56,144 bases of DNA from Thioclava dalianensis (GCF_000715505.1 NZ_JHEH01000021.1:1-56144), one strand, 5' to 3'; shown: positions 1-8,145, counted from the first letter of the stretch. Numbers and translations: made by a program. Notes: generated from the letters alone by a model not told the origin.

Positions 1-20
1 CCATATCGGAGGCAGAAATA

Positions 21-1076
21 ATGTGGCCTTTCAAACGCAAGACCGAAACGCGGGCGGCATCGACCTACACGGCGCAGATGATCCAAGCCCGCGCCGGATA
101 CATCACCGGCACAACCGGGCGGGCCGAACTCACGGCGACCGTTCAAGGGGCGGTGACGCTCTGGGAAAATGGCCTAAGCCTTGCTGACGTTGAAGGCACC
201 GACCTTCTAAACCGGCGTTCGCTGGCAATCGCTGGGCGAATGCTGGCGCTACGGGGCGAGGCGCTTTTCTATATCACAGAAGACGCGCTTTTGCCTGTCG
301 CTGATTGGGATTTATCAACCCGGCTTTCCCGGCCTGTCGCCTATCGCCTGACCCTGCCAGATGCAGGCGGTGGCAAGACAATGACCGCGCTTGCGGGCGA
401 GGTGCTGCATTTCCGTATCGGTGCAGATGCAAGCCAGCCTTGGCTTGGCACGGCTCCCTTGAAGCGCGCCAGCTTGTCGGCGGATCTGCTGGAAACCATT
501 GAGCGGGCCTTGTGCGATGTTTACGGCGATGCGCCTCTAGGTTCCTCAATCGTGCCAATGCCTGAGACGCCGGAAACCGACCTTGCAGACATTGCGCGGG
601 GCTTTCGTGGATCACGCGGCAAGGTGCTAGTGCGCGAAAGCGTCCAAGTGCAGGCGGCGGGTGGACCTGCGCCAATGCAGGATTGGCGGGCCAATGACCT
701 CACCCCCGATCTATCCAAGGCGCAGATGGGCGAGACGCTGGACAAGGCGCGCGACCAAATCAACGCGGCGTTTGGCATCCTTCCCGGCCTCAATAACAAG
801 GCGACCACGGGGCCTGCAATTAGAGAAATTCAGAGAAATTTCGCTCAATGGCACTTGCAGCCGGTGGCGATGGGGATGGCTGAGGAAGCGACCGAAAAGC
901 TAGGCCAAGAGGTTATGATCGACACATTACGCCCCTTGCAGGCGTATGATTCAGGCGGGCGCGCAAGGGCTGCGGTTGGCGTTGTGCAAGCCTTGGCTGC
1001 GGCGAAAGAGGCGGGCGTTGATCCTGACCAAGCGTTGAAGCTGGTGAACTGGGGCCAGAATGACGGGGCGGCGTGA
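21..1076 (+). CDS. Phage portal protein (HK97-like family)
   Basis: A 351-residue protein resembling HK97-type portal proteins, which form the dodecameric ring through which phage DNA enters the capsid. The family resemblance lies in the central part and in the C-terminal third, where a GILPGLNN segment is followed by a stretch that in this family lines the tunnel (about residues 250-290). A GGAGG ribosome-binding site lies 8 nt before the ATG. It is shorter than the usual 380-420 residues. The following genes are not terminase, protease or capsid genes, so this looks like a remnant or an unusual gene order rather than a working head module. The family call is by eye; a GTA or plasmid-borne relative is possible. 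Confidence 0.72.
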   Translation: MWPFKRKTETRAASTYTAQMIQARAGYITGTTGRAELTATVQGAVTLWENGLSLADVEGTDLLNRRSLAIAGRMLALRGEALFYITEDALLPVADWDLSTRLSRPVAYRLTLPDAGGGKTMTALAGEVLHFRIGADASQPWLGTAPLKRASLSADLLETIERALCDVYGDAPLGSSIVPMPETPETDLADIARGFRGSRGKVLVRESVQVQAAGGPAPMQDWRANDLTPDLSKAQMGETLDKARDQINAAFGILPGLNNKATTGPAIREIQRNFAQWHLQPVAMGMAEEATEKLGQEVMIDTLRPLQAYDSGGRARAAVGVVQALAAAKEAGVDPDQALKLVNWGQNDGAA

Positions 1077-1100
1077 TTTGTTAAATTTGGAGAATGAACG

Positions 1101-1316
1101 ATGAATAAAGACTATACCGAAGCCGAAGCACGGATGCAGTTTTACGCGGATACTATCGGGGTTCATCCCCCTTCGCGCCTCTTGTCCGAGGATGGAGCGC
1201 CTGCGCCAGAACTGCTTAATTTCTGTGTTCGCTATGGCGCATCGCTGGATTGGATTTTCTTAGGCGATGTGCGCCGAATGATTCGCGATAGCTATGAGGT
1301 GGCGCGACAAGGTTAG
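1101..1316 (+). CDS. Small conserved phage-associated protein, unknown function
   Basis: A 71-residue acidic-to-neutral protein with no recognised enzymatic motif. Its C-terminal half carries a segment reading CVRYGASLDWIFLGDVR, a pattern I associate with small proteins that follow phage or integrated-element genes in Rhodobacterales. A purine-rich GGAGAATGAACG stretch lies just before the ATG. It starts 24 nt after the portal gene on the same strand, so co-transcription is likely. I cannot assign a function; a small DNA-binding or regulatory role is only a guess. Confidence 0.5.
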   Translation: MNKDYTEAEARMQFYADTIGVHPPSRLLSEDGAPAPELLNFCVRYGASLDWIFLGDVRRMIRDSYEVARQG

Positions 1317-1628
1317 GGCGAGGACGCGCCTAGCGGGTCAGGCACCGCGAAGCGTCTGGGATTAGTCGGTGAGTGCCCGCCTTCATGGCGAAAACCCCGA
1401 CATGGCACGGCCTCCTTTTCTCCCTCGGGAGCCTCCAATGGGGCGCGGTGCAGGATCGGCACGTTGGAAGCGGGGCCGATCAGGGGGCCAAAGCTGCGCG
1501 ATGCAGCCTTGGCCCTGCTTTCTTCGCGTGAAGGAGAGATCACGAGACGGACGCCTAAACTTTTCCATCAAATACACTGGCGGTTTTTATGCTTGACCAC
1601 AAAAAGAACCGCTGGTATTTATGTGAGC
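1317..1628. other. Non-coding gap inside the integrated element, with a promoter at its right end
   Basis: 312 nt between the small element gene and the next convincing gene. Short open frames exist on both strands here, but none has a ribosome-binding site or recognisable product. The only structured signal I see is a sigma-70-like promoter at 1593-1621 pointing right. The gap may be what remains after deletion of phage genes. Confidence 0.5.
1593..1621 (+). promoter_or_regulatory. Predicted sigma-70 promoter giving a nearly leaderless transcript
   Basis: TTGACC (1593-1598), a 17-nt spacer and TATTTA (1616-1621). The expected transcription start falls at about 1628-1629, on or beside the ATG at 1629. 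This supports that start codon and suggests leaderless translation, because there is no Shine-Dalgarno sequence between the -10 and the ATG. Found by eye; not tested. Confidence 0.5.
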
Positions 1629-2315
1629 ATGGCAAAACTAACAGACGGCAGAAATTGGCTAGAAAGAACCCTTGGAGACGAGGGGCGCGCGCACTCGCTT
1701 ATCGTTAAGGGGCGCGATCAGGGCCTTTTCACCAAAGGTAAGCGCGGAGGAAACGCACCAGATCTGATCTTGGCTGATTTTGCTGCGTTAGTTTTCTGCG
1801 CTTTGTCCAGCGCCGCGCCGTCAAAAATCAAAGAATCGGTTGAAGAAATTATGTCATTGGGTCTCGTTGGGATCGAGATTGACGCAAATGATGTAGCTGG
1901 CTGGAGAGGCCCGTTCTATCCGAACAATCTTCCAGATGATGTGAATGACGTTCTAGAGGGCTTTTCTTTGGGGATGCGCGGAATGCAGCGTCCTGATGGG
2001 GCTGCGCTTGCGTGGGCGCTTATCATGCTTTTCGTCGCTCACTCCCCTGAGCATGATTTTAACAGCTTCGATAAGATCGAGCTAATCGAACAGGGCGACT
2101 TCCTGTCGGCGGAAATTACACTTCACGAAAAAGCCGCTGGAGTTTCTGCTGATGGCTATCGGCGCGAAGGCCCCGGCCATAACGCAATTCGACTGACTTT
2201 CGGGAATGACTGTCAGCATATCGACCCCACACGGATGGAGATCCGCAGAACACTCTACGGACCGGCGCTAAATGGGGTCGCGGAAATGACTAAATTCATG
2301 AGGGCGACCAAGTGA
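1629..2315 (+). CDS. Hypothetical protein of the integrated element
   Basis: A 228-residue soluble protein with no signal peptide or membrane segment and no motif I recognise. The frame stays open upstream to 1464, but the ATG at 1629 is preferred because a TTGACC-N17-TATTTA promoter ends 7 nt before it. The stop codon overlaps the GTG start of the excisionase-like gene (GTGA), so the two are translationally coupled. This pairing suggests a role in lysogeny control or excision of the element, but that is inference from position only. Base composition is less GC-rich than the housekeeping genes further right, which fits transferred DNA. Confidence 0.55.
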   Translation: MAKLTDGRNWLERTLGDEGRAHSLIVKGRDQGLFTKGKRGGNAPDLILADFAALVFCALSSAAPSKIKESVEEIMSLGLVGIEIDANDVAGWRGPFYPNNLPDDVNDVLEGFSLGMRGMQRPDGAALAWALIMLFVAHSPEHDFNSFDKIELIEQGDFLSAEITLHEKAAGVSADGYRREGPGHNAIRLTFGNDCQHIDPTRMEIRRTLYGPALNGVAEMTKFMRATK

Positions 2316-2587
2316 ACCAAGTGGTTGTCATATCCCCTGACGAACTCAAGGCGCTTATTCACAGCGCCATTTCTGAGGCGCTTGTCGCGTCAAAGGGACC
2401 TGAGGCATGGTTGCCGGTCGCAACCGTCGCGGCCCGTCTCAGAAAGTCGGAAAAGACAATCCGCAACTGGATCAGGGAGGGACGCTTTACCCGTGTCTCT
2501 GGCGGCGATGGTTCGCCCTACTTGGTTTCATCCTTGGAAGTCGATGAATTGAGCCGCTCGGCCAATTCTTCGCCCGATGCTTCGTAA
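2312..2587 (+). CDS. Excisionase-like helix-turn-helix DNA-binding protein
   Basis: A 91-residue protein whose central part (about residues 30-75) fits the winged-helix excisionase/MerR-type fold: a WLPVATVAARL helix, then RKSEKTIRNWIREGRF as the recognition region, then a short beta wing. Proteins like this act as recombination directionality factors or as repressors. Start is GTG, overlapping the stop of the upstream gene by 4 nt. Its last 70 nt overlap the 3' end of the oppositely oriented integrase gene. Next to an integrase, an Xis/AlpA-like role is the natural reading, but binding specificity cannot be inferred. Confidence 0.65.
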   Translation: MNQVVVISPDELKALIHSAISEALVASKGPEAWLPVATVAARLRKSEKTIRNWIREGRFTRVSGGDGSPYLVSSLEVDELSRSANSSPDAS

Positions 2588-3546
2588 TATGTCAGTAACT
2601 CATTAAGGTTCTTATGACCAGTAACGCGCGCCAGATCGAGGATTTCAAACCGCTTCGCCAAGCGGGTGATAGCCTCATGCCGCGTATCATGGAAATGCAG
2701 GTTCTCAATCTTAGCACGTTTGGCGGCGGCGCGGAAAACGCTGTCGCGGCTCTCTGCGTCAATATCGAACGGATGCTGATCGGGTTCGGTTTTGTTGCCT
2801 CTGACCGCCTCAAGAATTTCAAGCGCTCGCGTGGTAAGCGGAACATCGCGGGCATGGTCGTTCTTTGTCTCTGGCAAGTGGATCACGTTGCCGCTGACGT
2901 GCCTGTTGGTAATGTCACGAATTTCCCCGGACCGCATGGCCGTTTCGATAGCAAACAAGAACATCGCGCCCGTGATCTGCTTTTCGGTGACCCAAGGTTC
3001 GCAAGCAAGGTCCAGCGCCTCAAACATCTTGTCAATTTCATCTTGGTAGATCCGGCGCTTTCTGCGCTTGGCACGGGCGGGGCGTCTCACATCTTCCATC
3101 GGATTGATGCGCAGCAATCCCCACTCTTTCGTAGCGGTGGCGAAGACATGCTTAAGCAGGTTCATTTCACGCGACACACTGGCGGGCTTTACGAGACCAA
3201 GGCGCATATCGCGCCATGCGACCAGATCTGCGGTTGTCACATCGCCAATGACGTATTCACCCAATGGCTTGCCGTTAACCAGATCGACGGCAAACCGATT
3301 GAGTCGGATCACTTCCCAACGCTCGCCTTTCTTACCCTTGGATCGCTCAAGGGCGTAGCGGTCAAATACCTGTCGCAAGGTGTCGCTGCTGGCGGTTCCT
3401 GCGGAAATGCCAACCTCAAATTCACGCGCCCACACCTGAGCGTCACGCTTGGTCTTAAATGTCTTGGCCTTGCGGACGGCCTTGCCGTCTATGCGCCGCG
3501 CAACTTGCGCCTGCCAACCGTGAGCCGTTTTAAGAATCGTCGCCAT
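2518..3546 (-). CDS. Tyrosine site-specific integrase (phage integrase family)
   Basis: A 342-residue tyrosine recombinase that integrates and excises the element. The N-terminal arm-binding region (about 1-55) and SAM-like core-binding domain (about 60-150) precede the catalytic domain. Counting from the ATG at 3546, the catalytic residues are Arg205 (MRSGEIRD), Lys228 (TKND), His286 and Arg289 (HDTRHEA), His311 (TGHKN) and the nucleophile at Tyr320 or Tyr321 (TYYEAS). All are present, so the enzyme looks intact. An alternative ATG at 3564 would add six residues. Its 5' end faces the 3' end of tRNA-Leu 135 nt away, the expected place for the attachment site. It converges on, and overlaps by 70 nt, the excisionase-like gene. 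Confidence 0.92.
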   Translation of the reverse strand: MATILKTAHGWQAQVARRIDGKAVRKAKTFKTKRDAQVWAREFEVGISAGTASSDTLRQVFDRYALERSKGKKGERWEVIRLNRFAVDLVNGKPLGEYVIGDVTTADLVAWRDMRLGLVKPASVSREMNLLKHVFATATKEWGLLRINPMEDVRRPARAKRRKRRIYQDEIDKMFEALDLACEPWVTEKQITGAMFLFAIETAMRSGEIRDITNRHVSGNVIHLPETKNDHARDVPLTTRALEILEAVRGNKTEPDQHPFDIDAESRDSVFRAAAKRAKIENLHFHDTRHEAITRLAKRFEILDLARVTGHKNLNELLTYYEASGEELAERLNSSTSKDETK

Positions 3547-3680
3547 ACCCAGAATAGTAAACACATCGTATCTGGGTTGGCAAAGATTGGGTTACGGACT
3601 TCCCGTGATCTTCCAAAACATGACCAAAAGGAGGCCAAAGGGAAAACAATGAACGAACACGTGACATTCTTCGGAAAGAA

Positions 3681-3720
3681 TGGTGCCCAGGAGAGGACTC
3701 GAACCTCCACGCCTTGCGGC
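3681..3720 (-). other. Probable attachment-site core in the tRNA-Leu 3' end
   Basis: Tyrosine integrases of this type commonly recombine into the T-arm and acceptor end of tRNA genes. Here the integrase gene lies directly beyond the 3' end of an intact tRNA-Leu, so the element/chromosome junction is most likely within the tRNA 3' half. The matching direct repeat at the element's other end is outside this window, so the core length cannot be defined. Confidence 0.5.
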
Positions 3721-3765
3721 ACACGGACCTGAACCGTGCGCGTCTACCAATTCCGCCACCTGGGC
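3681..3765 (-). tRNA. tRNA-Leu (CAG anticodon)
   Basis: An 85-nt class II tRNA with encoded CCA. The acceptor stem pairs GCCCAGG with CCTGGGC. The D-loop reads GCGGAATTGGTAGACGC, the anticodon loop GGTTCAGGT gives anticodon CAG (reads CUG), the variable arm is long as expected for leucine, and the T-loop is GGTTCGAGTCC. A canonical promoter lies just upstream at 3781-3809. The 3' end borders the integrated element and is complete. Confidence 0.95.
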
Positions 3766-3780
3766 AGGTGTCGTGGGGGC

Positions 3781-3809
3781 GATTTACAGAGCGCCACAAG
3801 CACTGTCAA
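3781..3809 (-). promoter_or_regulatory. Promoter of tRNA-Leu
   Basis: On the minus strand TTGACA (3809-3804), a 17-nt spacer, then TAAATC (3786-3781), placing the start of transcription about 8-10 nt before the mature 5' end. The perfect -35 box and ideal spacing make this one of the clearest promoters in the window. Confidence 0.75.
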
Positions 3810-3924
3810 CGGGGCTTCGCACGAATTTTGCCGACACTTGCCTGTGATGTGGCTTTGGCCTTGTTCCTGTGTGTGTGAGACGCTAATCAGAAAGGGAATT
3901 CTTTCTAAGGAAGGACTTGTGCGC

Positions 3925-4914
3925 ATGTCCAAGCTGGTCACGATCTATGGCGGTTCTGGCTTTGTGGGGCGCTACATAGCCCGCAGGTTGGCCAAGGAAG
4001 GCTGGCGCATTCGCGTGGCCGTGCGCCGCCCGAACGAAGCTTTGTTCGTCAAACCCTACGGTGCCGTCGGTCAGGTAGAGCCGATCCTGTGCAACATCCG
4101 CGACGAAGATAGCGTGCGCGCCGCGATGCAGGGCGCCGACGCGGTCGTGAATTGCGTGGGTATTCTCGTCAATGAGGGCAAGAACAAGTTCGGCGCGGTC
4201 CAGACCGAAGGCGCGGCGCGCGTGGCGCGACTCGCCGCCGAGCAGGGAATCGGCCAACTGGTTCAGATCTCGGCCATCGGCGCCGATCCCGAGAGCGACA
4301 GCGAGTACGCCCGCACCAAGGCCGCCGGCGAGAAAGCCGTGCTCGACGCCTATCCGAACGCCGTGATCCTCCGCCCCTCGGTCATTTTCGGCAATGAGGA
4401 CGGCTTCTTCAACAAATTCGCCGCGATGACGCGGCTGACGCCGGTCCTGCCGATCACTGGCGGCAAGACGAAATTCCAGCCGGTTTATGTCGATGACGTT
4501 GCCAAGGCCGCAGTCATGGGCGTGAACGGCAAAGTGGCTCCCGGCATTTATGAGCTTGGCGGTCCCGATACCGAGAGCTTCCGCACCCTGATCACCGAGA
4601 TGCTCGAGTCGATCAACCGTCGCCGGTTCGTAGTCTCGCTGCCATTTTGGATGGCGGGCATTTTGGCCGGGGTCTTCGATCTGATGCAGGCCGTAACGGG
4701 CGGGCTGTTCGTGAATCGCACGCTCACCCGCGATCAGGTGAAATCGCTGAGCGCCGATAATGTTGTGGCCCCCGACGCCAAGGGCTTTGCGGATCTGGGC
4801 ATTCAGCCCACCGCAATGGAGGCCGTTCTGCCCGGCTACCTGTGGCGCTTCCGTCCCGGCGGTCAGTACGACGCGATCAAGGCCTCGGCCAAGAACCTGC
4901 GCAAATCCATCTGA
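3925..4914 (+). CDS. Complex I NDUFA9-like NAD(P)-binding protein
   Basis: A 329-residue atypical short-chain dehydrogenase related to the NDUFA9 accessory subunit of respiratory complex I, which binds NADPH at the interface of the peripheral and membrane arms. The N-terminal Rossmann motif IYGGSGFVGRYIA (residues about 7-19) and the later segment RPSVIFGNEDGFFN are typical of this family. A hydrophobic patch near residues 240-260 could contact the membrane. The ATG at 3925 follows a GGAAGGA ribosome-binding site; the open frame upstream runs through the tRNA-Leu promoter and is not coding. uppP follows after 38 nt on the same strand. Whether it is a complex I subunit here or a free reductase is not shown by sequence. 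Confidence 0.85.
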   Translation: MSKLVTIYGGSGFVGRYIARRLAKEGWRIRVAVRRPNEALFVKPYGAVGQVEPILCNIRDEDSVRAAMQGADAVVNCVGILVNEGKNKFGAVQTEGAARVARLAAEQGIGQLVQISAIGADPESDSEYARTKAAGEKAVLDAYPNAVILRPSVIFGNEDGFFNKFAAMTRLTPVLPITGGKTKFQPVYVDDVAKAAVMGVNGKVAPGIYELGGPDTESFRTLITEMLESINRRRFVVSLPFWMAGILAGVFDLMQAVTGGLFVNRTLTRDQVKSLSADNVVAPDAKGFADLGIQPTAMEAVLPGYLWRFRPGGQYDAIKASAKNLRKSI

Positions 4915-4952
4915 ACCTACCTGTTCTGGCTCTCTGAAAAAGGCGGATCATC

Positions 4953-5750
4953 TTGAATTACTTCAACGATGTCTTGCTCGGCGTGATCGAGGGTATCACC
5001 GAGTTTCTTCCGATTTCCAGCACGGGGCACCTGCTTGTGGCCGAGCATTGGCTGGGCGCGCGTTCGGACACCTATAATATCGTCATTCAGGCGGGCGCTA
5101 TTCTGGCCGTGACCCTGATCTATTGGGGTCGGCTCATCGAGCTGTTCACGCATTGGCGCGACCCTGAGAATCGCGACTACCTTGCCAAGCTGGCCGTGGC
5201 CTTCCTGATCACCGCCGTTCTTGGGCTGGTCGTCAAGAAACTCGGCTTCGAGCTGCCGACCACGATCCAGCCCATCGCCTGGGCGCTGGTGATCGGCGGA
5301 TTCTGGATGATCGGGGCGGAACGCCTCGCCGAACGTCAACCTGATCGCAGCGTCATTCTTTGGCGCGTCGCAATCGCAGTCGGGATCGCACAGATCATCG
5401 CCGGGGTGTTTCCCGGCACCTCGCGCTCGGCCAGCACGATCTTCATCGCGATGCTGCTGGGCACGTCGAACCGACGCGCCGCGACCGAGTTTGCCTTTCT
5501 CGTCGGCATTCCCACGATGTATGCCGCCAGCGGCTACGAACTGCTCAAGCAGGTCACGAGCGGCGGCGCCCATTCGGAGGACTGGCTGTCTCTCGGGATC
5601 GGTTTTGTGGTCTCGACCATCACGGCATTCGTCGCGGTGAAATGGCTGCTCGGCTTCATCCAGACCCACCGTTTCACCGCCTTTGCGATCTACCGGATCC
5701 TGTTTGGCGGCGCTTTGCTGCTCCTAGCGGCAGCTGGCGTGGTGAGTTGA
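4953..5750 (+). CDS. uppP: Undecaprenyl-diphosphatase UppP (BacA)
   Basis: A 265-residue polytopic inner-membrane enzyme that dephosphorylates undecaprenyl diphosphate to recycle the lipid carrier for peptidoglycan and other envelope polymers; overproduction gives bacitracin resistance. The two signature loops are present: EGITEFLPISSTGHL near residues 14-28 and PGTSRSAST near residue 151, carrying the catalytic Glu, His, Ser and Arg set. Length fits the family. Translation starts at TTG (4953), preceded by an AAGGCGG ribosome-binding site; no ATG is available without losing the first helix. It is probably co-transcribed with the NDUFA9-like gene. Confidence 0.93.
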   Translation: MNYFNDVLLGVIEGITEFLPISSTGHLLVAEHWLGARSDTYNIVIQAGAILAVTLIYWGRLIELFTHWRDPENRDYLAKLAVAFLITAVLGLVVKKLGFELPTTIQPIAWALVIGGFWMIGAERLAERQPDRSVILWRVAIAVGIAQIIAGVFPGTSRSASTIFIAMLLGTSNRRAATEFAFLVGIPTMYAASGYELLKQVTSGGAHSEDWLSLGIGFVVSTITAFVAVKWLLGFIQTHRFTAFAIYRILFGGALLLLAAAGVVS

Positions 5751-5823
5751 GGACCGCGAATCACCAGCGCGGCCCTGCTTATAGCCCTGATATGCACGCT
5801 CATTTTGCCATATAGTAAACATA

Positions 5824-5894
5824 GCTGACCTAATTTCGCGGATTTTCTCTCAGTTTTGCGCGACAAAGGGCCGAAAATTCATAAATAGGTCAGC
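5824..5894 (+). promoter_or_regulatory. Putative gltD promoter flanked by a split 9-bp inverted repeat
   Basis: A perfect inverted repeat, GCTGACCTA (5824-5832) and TAGGTCAGC (5886-5894), brackets a possible sigma-70 promoter: TTGCGC (5856-5861), 17-nt spacer, TCATAA (5879-5884). The right arm would cover the transcription start. Arm centres are 62 bp apart, close to six helical turns. This is an inferred operator arrangement. Confidence 0.4.
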
Positions 5895-5966
5895 ACAGCT
5901 TACTTTTATTGCTCCGTGAAGCGGTGTAGCAAAGCATACCCACTTTGTTCCAAGGGAGGCACCGTG

Positions 5967-7400
5967 ATGGCCAAGCAACCGATGCTCAAATTCGTCAAGA
6001 CGGCGAAAGAGATGCCTCAGAAGCGTGATGCGGACGTCCGCTCGCATGACTTCGGTGAAATCTATCGCGAATTTGCCGCCGAGAAAGCAGCCGAACAATC
6101 CGGCCGCTGCAGCCAATGTGGCGTGCCCTATTGCCAGTCGCATTGCCCGCTGCACAACAACATCCCCGACTGGCTGCGTCTGACAGCCGAAGGCCGCCTT
6201 CAAGAGGCCTATGAGATCAGCCAAGCCACCAATACCTTCCCCGAGATCTGCGGTCGCATCTGCCCGCAGGACCGGCTGTGCGAAGGCAATTGCGTGATCG
6301 AGCAATCGGGTCATGGCACGGTCACCATCGGCGCCGTCGAGAAATACATCACCGACACCGCCTTCGACATGGGCTGGGTCAAGCCGATCAAACCGGCGAC
6401 CGACCGGGCCGAAAGCGTGGCCATCATCGGCGCGGGCCCCGGCGGGCTGTCGGCCGCTGACGTGCTGCGTCGGGCAGGCGTTCAGGTCACTGTCTATGAC
6501 CGGTATGACCGCGCGGGCGGTCTGCTGACCTACGGTATCCCCGGCTTCAAGCTGGAAAAGGACATCGTCATGCAGCGCGTGAAGCAGCTGGAAGATGGCG
6601 GCGTCGAGTTTGTGCTCAACTGCAATGTCGGCACCGACATCTCCTTTGACGCGATCCGCGGCAAGCATGATGCGGTCCTGATCGCGGCGGGCGTCTATAA
6701 AACGCGCGAGCTTACGAATGAGGGCGCCGATGCCGCCGGGATCGTGCGCGCCATCGACTTCCTGACCGCGTCGAACAAGAAAAGCTTCGGCGATGATGTG
6801 CCCGAGTTCGAGGACGGCACGCTTAATGCCAGCGGCAAGCGCGTCGTCGTGATCGGCGGCGGTGACACCGCAATGGACTGCGTGCGCACCGCGATCCGGC
6901 AGGGCGCCACCAGCGTCAAATGCCTCTATCGCCGCGACCGCGCCAACATGCCGGGCAGCCAGCGCGAAGTGCAAAACGCCGAAGAAGAGGGCGTCGAATT
7001 TGTCTGGCTCGCAGCCCCCGCCGGGTTCTCCGGCAATCCGGTCTCGCAGGTCTCGGTGCAAAAGATGCGTCTTGGCGCGCCCGATGCGTCCGGCCGCCAG
7101 AGCCCCGAGAAAATCGAGGGCGGGATCTATGAAGAGGGCGCGGATCTGGTGATCAAGGCGCTCGGCTTCGAGCCCGAAGATATTCAGGCCGATTGGGATG
7201 CCGAAGAGCTGGAGACCACCCGTTGGGGAACGGTCAAGGCGCAGTTTGGCACCCATGCGACCTCGATCCCTGGCGTCTATGCCGTGGGCGATATCGTGCG
7301 CGGGGCCAGCCTTGTGGTCTGGGCGATCCGCGATGGGCGCGAAGCCGGTGAAGAGATGCTGCGCTATCTCGCAACGACCACCTCGGTCGCGGCTGAGTAA
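5967..7400 (+). CDS. gltD: Glutamate synthase [NADPH] small (beta) subunit
   Basis: A 477-residue flavoprotein that passes electrons from NADPH through FAD and iron-sulfur clusters to the large subunit GltB, which makes two glutamates from glutamine and 2-oxoglutarate. The N-terminal region carries Cys48, Cys51, Cys56 and Cys60 (CSQCGVPYCQSHC) and a second group (CGRICPQDRLCEGNC). A FAD-binding IIGAGPGGLSAAD motif and an NADPH-binding VVIGGGDTAMDC motif follow. The ATG at 5967 has an AGGGAGG ribosome-binding site. gltB lies downstream on the same strand after two intervening ORFs, so this is a gltD-X-gltB unit. Confidence 0.96.
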   Translation: MAKQPMLKFVKTAKEMPQKRDADVRSHDFGEIYREFAAEKAAEQSGRCSQCGVPYCQSHCPLHNNIPDWLRLTAEGRLQEAYEISQATNTFPEICGRICPQDRLCEGNCVIEQSGHGTVTIGAVEKYITDTAFDMGWVKPIKPATDRAESVAIIGAGPGGLSAADVLRRAGVQVTVYDRYDRAGGLLTYGIPGFKLEKDIVMQRVKQLEDGGVEFVLNCNVGTDISFDAIRGKHDAVLIAAGVYKTRELTNEGADAAGIVRAIDFLTASNKKSFGDDVPEFEDGTLNASGKRVVVIGGGDTAMDCVRTAIRQGATSVKCLYRRDRANMPGSQREVQNAEEEGVEFVWLAAPAGFSGNPVSQVSVQKMRLGAPDASGRQSPEKIEGGIYEEGADLVIKALGFEPEDIQADWDAEELETTRWGTVKAQFGTHATSIPGVYAVGDIVRGASLVVWAIRDGREAGEEMLRYLATTTSVAAE

Positions 7401-7431
7401 CGCCGCGCATCTGAACGACGCGAAGGACGCA

Positions 7432-8145
7432 ATGATGAGAACGGCTGCAATCATGCTGGGTCTGTGCGGGGGGCTGACAAGCGCCCTGCCCCTGCATGCC
7501 GCCGATTTCTCGCCCCCTGCGGGCTGCGATGTCTATCTCACGGCACAGCTGCGCAATTGCCAGGTCGCCAATTTCTATCGCTGCGCTGCCGATCCCGAAG
7601 GCGATCAGCGCGTGGCTTATGCCGATGGCAACGGGATCTATTTCGACAGCCGGATCGATTCCGAGACGCGCTGGATCGAATCCCATACGATCGAGACCGG
7701 AGAGATCGACCGGCTCGACGCGGCGGCCTCGCGCGACAATGCCTCTTTCAGCGCGCTGCTTTCAGAGGGGCGCGACGATTATGACTTCGTCATGCGCAAC
7801 AATTTCGGCGAGACCCGGCACTACAAAGGCCACGACACGCTCACGGGCGAGAGCGTGACCATCGACGGCATGCCGCTCCAGAAATGCAGCTTTGAGATCC
7901 ACGAATATGACGGCGCGGGGCAGTTGCTTTCGACGCGCAGCGGCATGCAATATATCAGCGCCAAGTTCCGGATCTTCCTGAGCGGCCCTGAGCGGTTCGA
8001 GAACAGCGCAGGCGACCGGACCTCCTTTGACGACAGTCCCGTGCGCTTCGATGGTCCGGGCGATCCGGGCTTTTCCAGCCAGACCCCGCAATATGACTGC
8101 GACATGATGATGACGGGGTCGATCCCCGCAGGCAGGCCCTCATGA
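7432..8145 (+). CDS. Exported hypothetical protein between gltD and gltB
   Basis: A 237-residue protein beginning with a clear Sec signal peptide (MMRTAAIMLGLCGGLTSALPLHA, likely cleaved after the ALPLHA segment), so it should be periplasmic or secreted. The mature part is acidic and Asp/Gly-rich, with a few cysteines (in the CDVYL, NCQVANFYRC and YDCDMMM segments) that could form disulfides. I recognise no domain. The stop overlaps the ATG of a short downstream ORF (ATGA). Position 31 nt after gltD suggests co-transcription with glutamate synthase, but nothing in the protein points to nitrogen metabolism. Confidence 0.75.
   Translation: MMRTAAIMLGLCGGLTSALPLHAADFSPPAGCDVYLTAQLRNCQVANFYRCAADPEGDQRVAYADGNGIYFDSRIDSETRWIESHTIETGEIDRLDAAASRDNASFSALLSEGRDDYDFVMRNNFGETRHYKGHDTLTGESVTIDGMPLQKCSFEIHEYDGAGQLLSTRSGMQYISAKFRIFLSGPERFENSAGDRTSFDDSPVRFDGPGDPGFSSQTPQYDCDMMMTGSIPAGRPS

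Noticed and set aside
1-1316. Gene transfer agent cluster, because a portal protein occurs in a Rhodobacterales genome.
   Set aside because: Neighbouring GTA genes are absent, and an integrase at a tRNA indicates an integrating element instead.
2614-3732. A 372-codon open frame on the + strand opposite the integrase.
   Set aside because: It is antisense to a clear integrase, and its tail (QERTRTSTPCGTRT) is the well-known spurious translation of a tRNA gene.
3530-3799. An 89-codon minus-strand frame across tRNA-Leu.
   Set aside because: It reads through the tRNA and its promoter; no ribosome-binding site or homology.
5850-7454. A 534-codon minus-strand frame opposite gltD.
   Set aside because: High-GC shadow frame. 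gltD on the other strand has full cofactor motifs and a ribosome-binding site.
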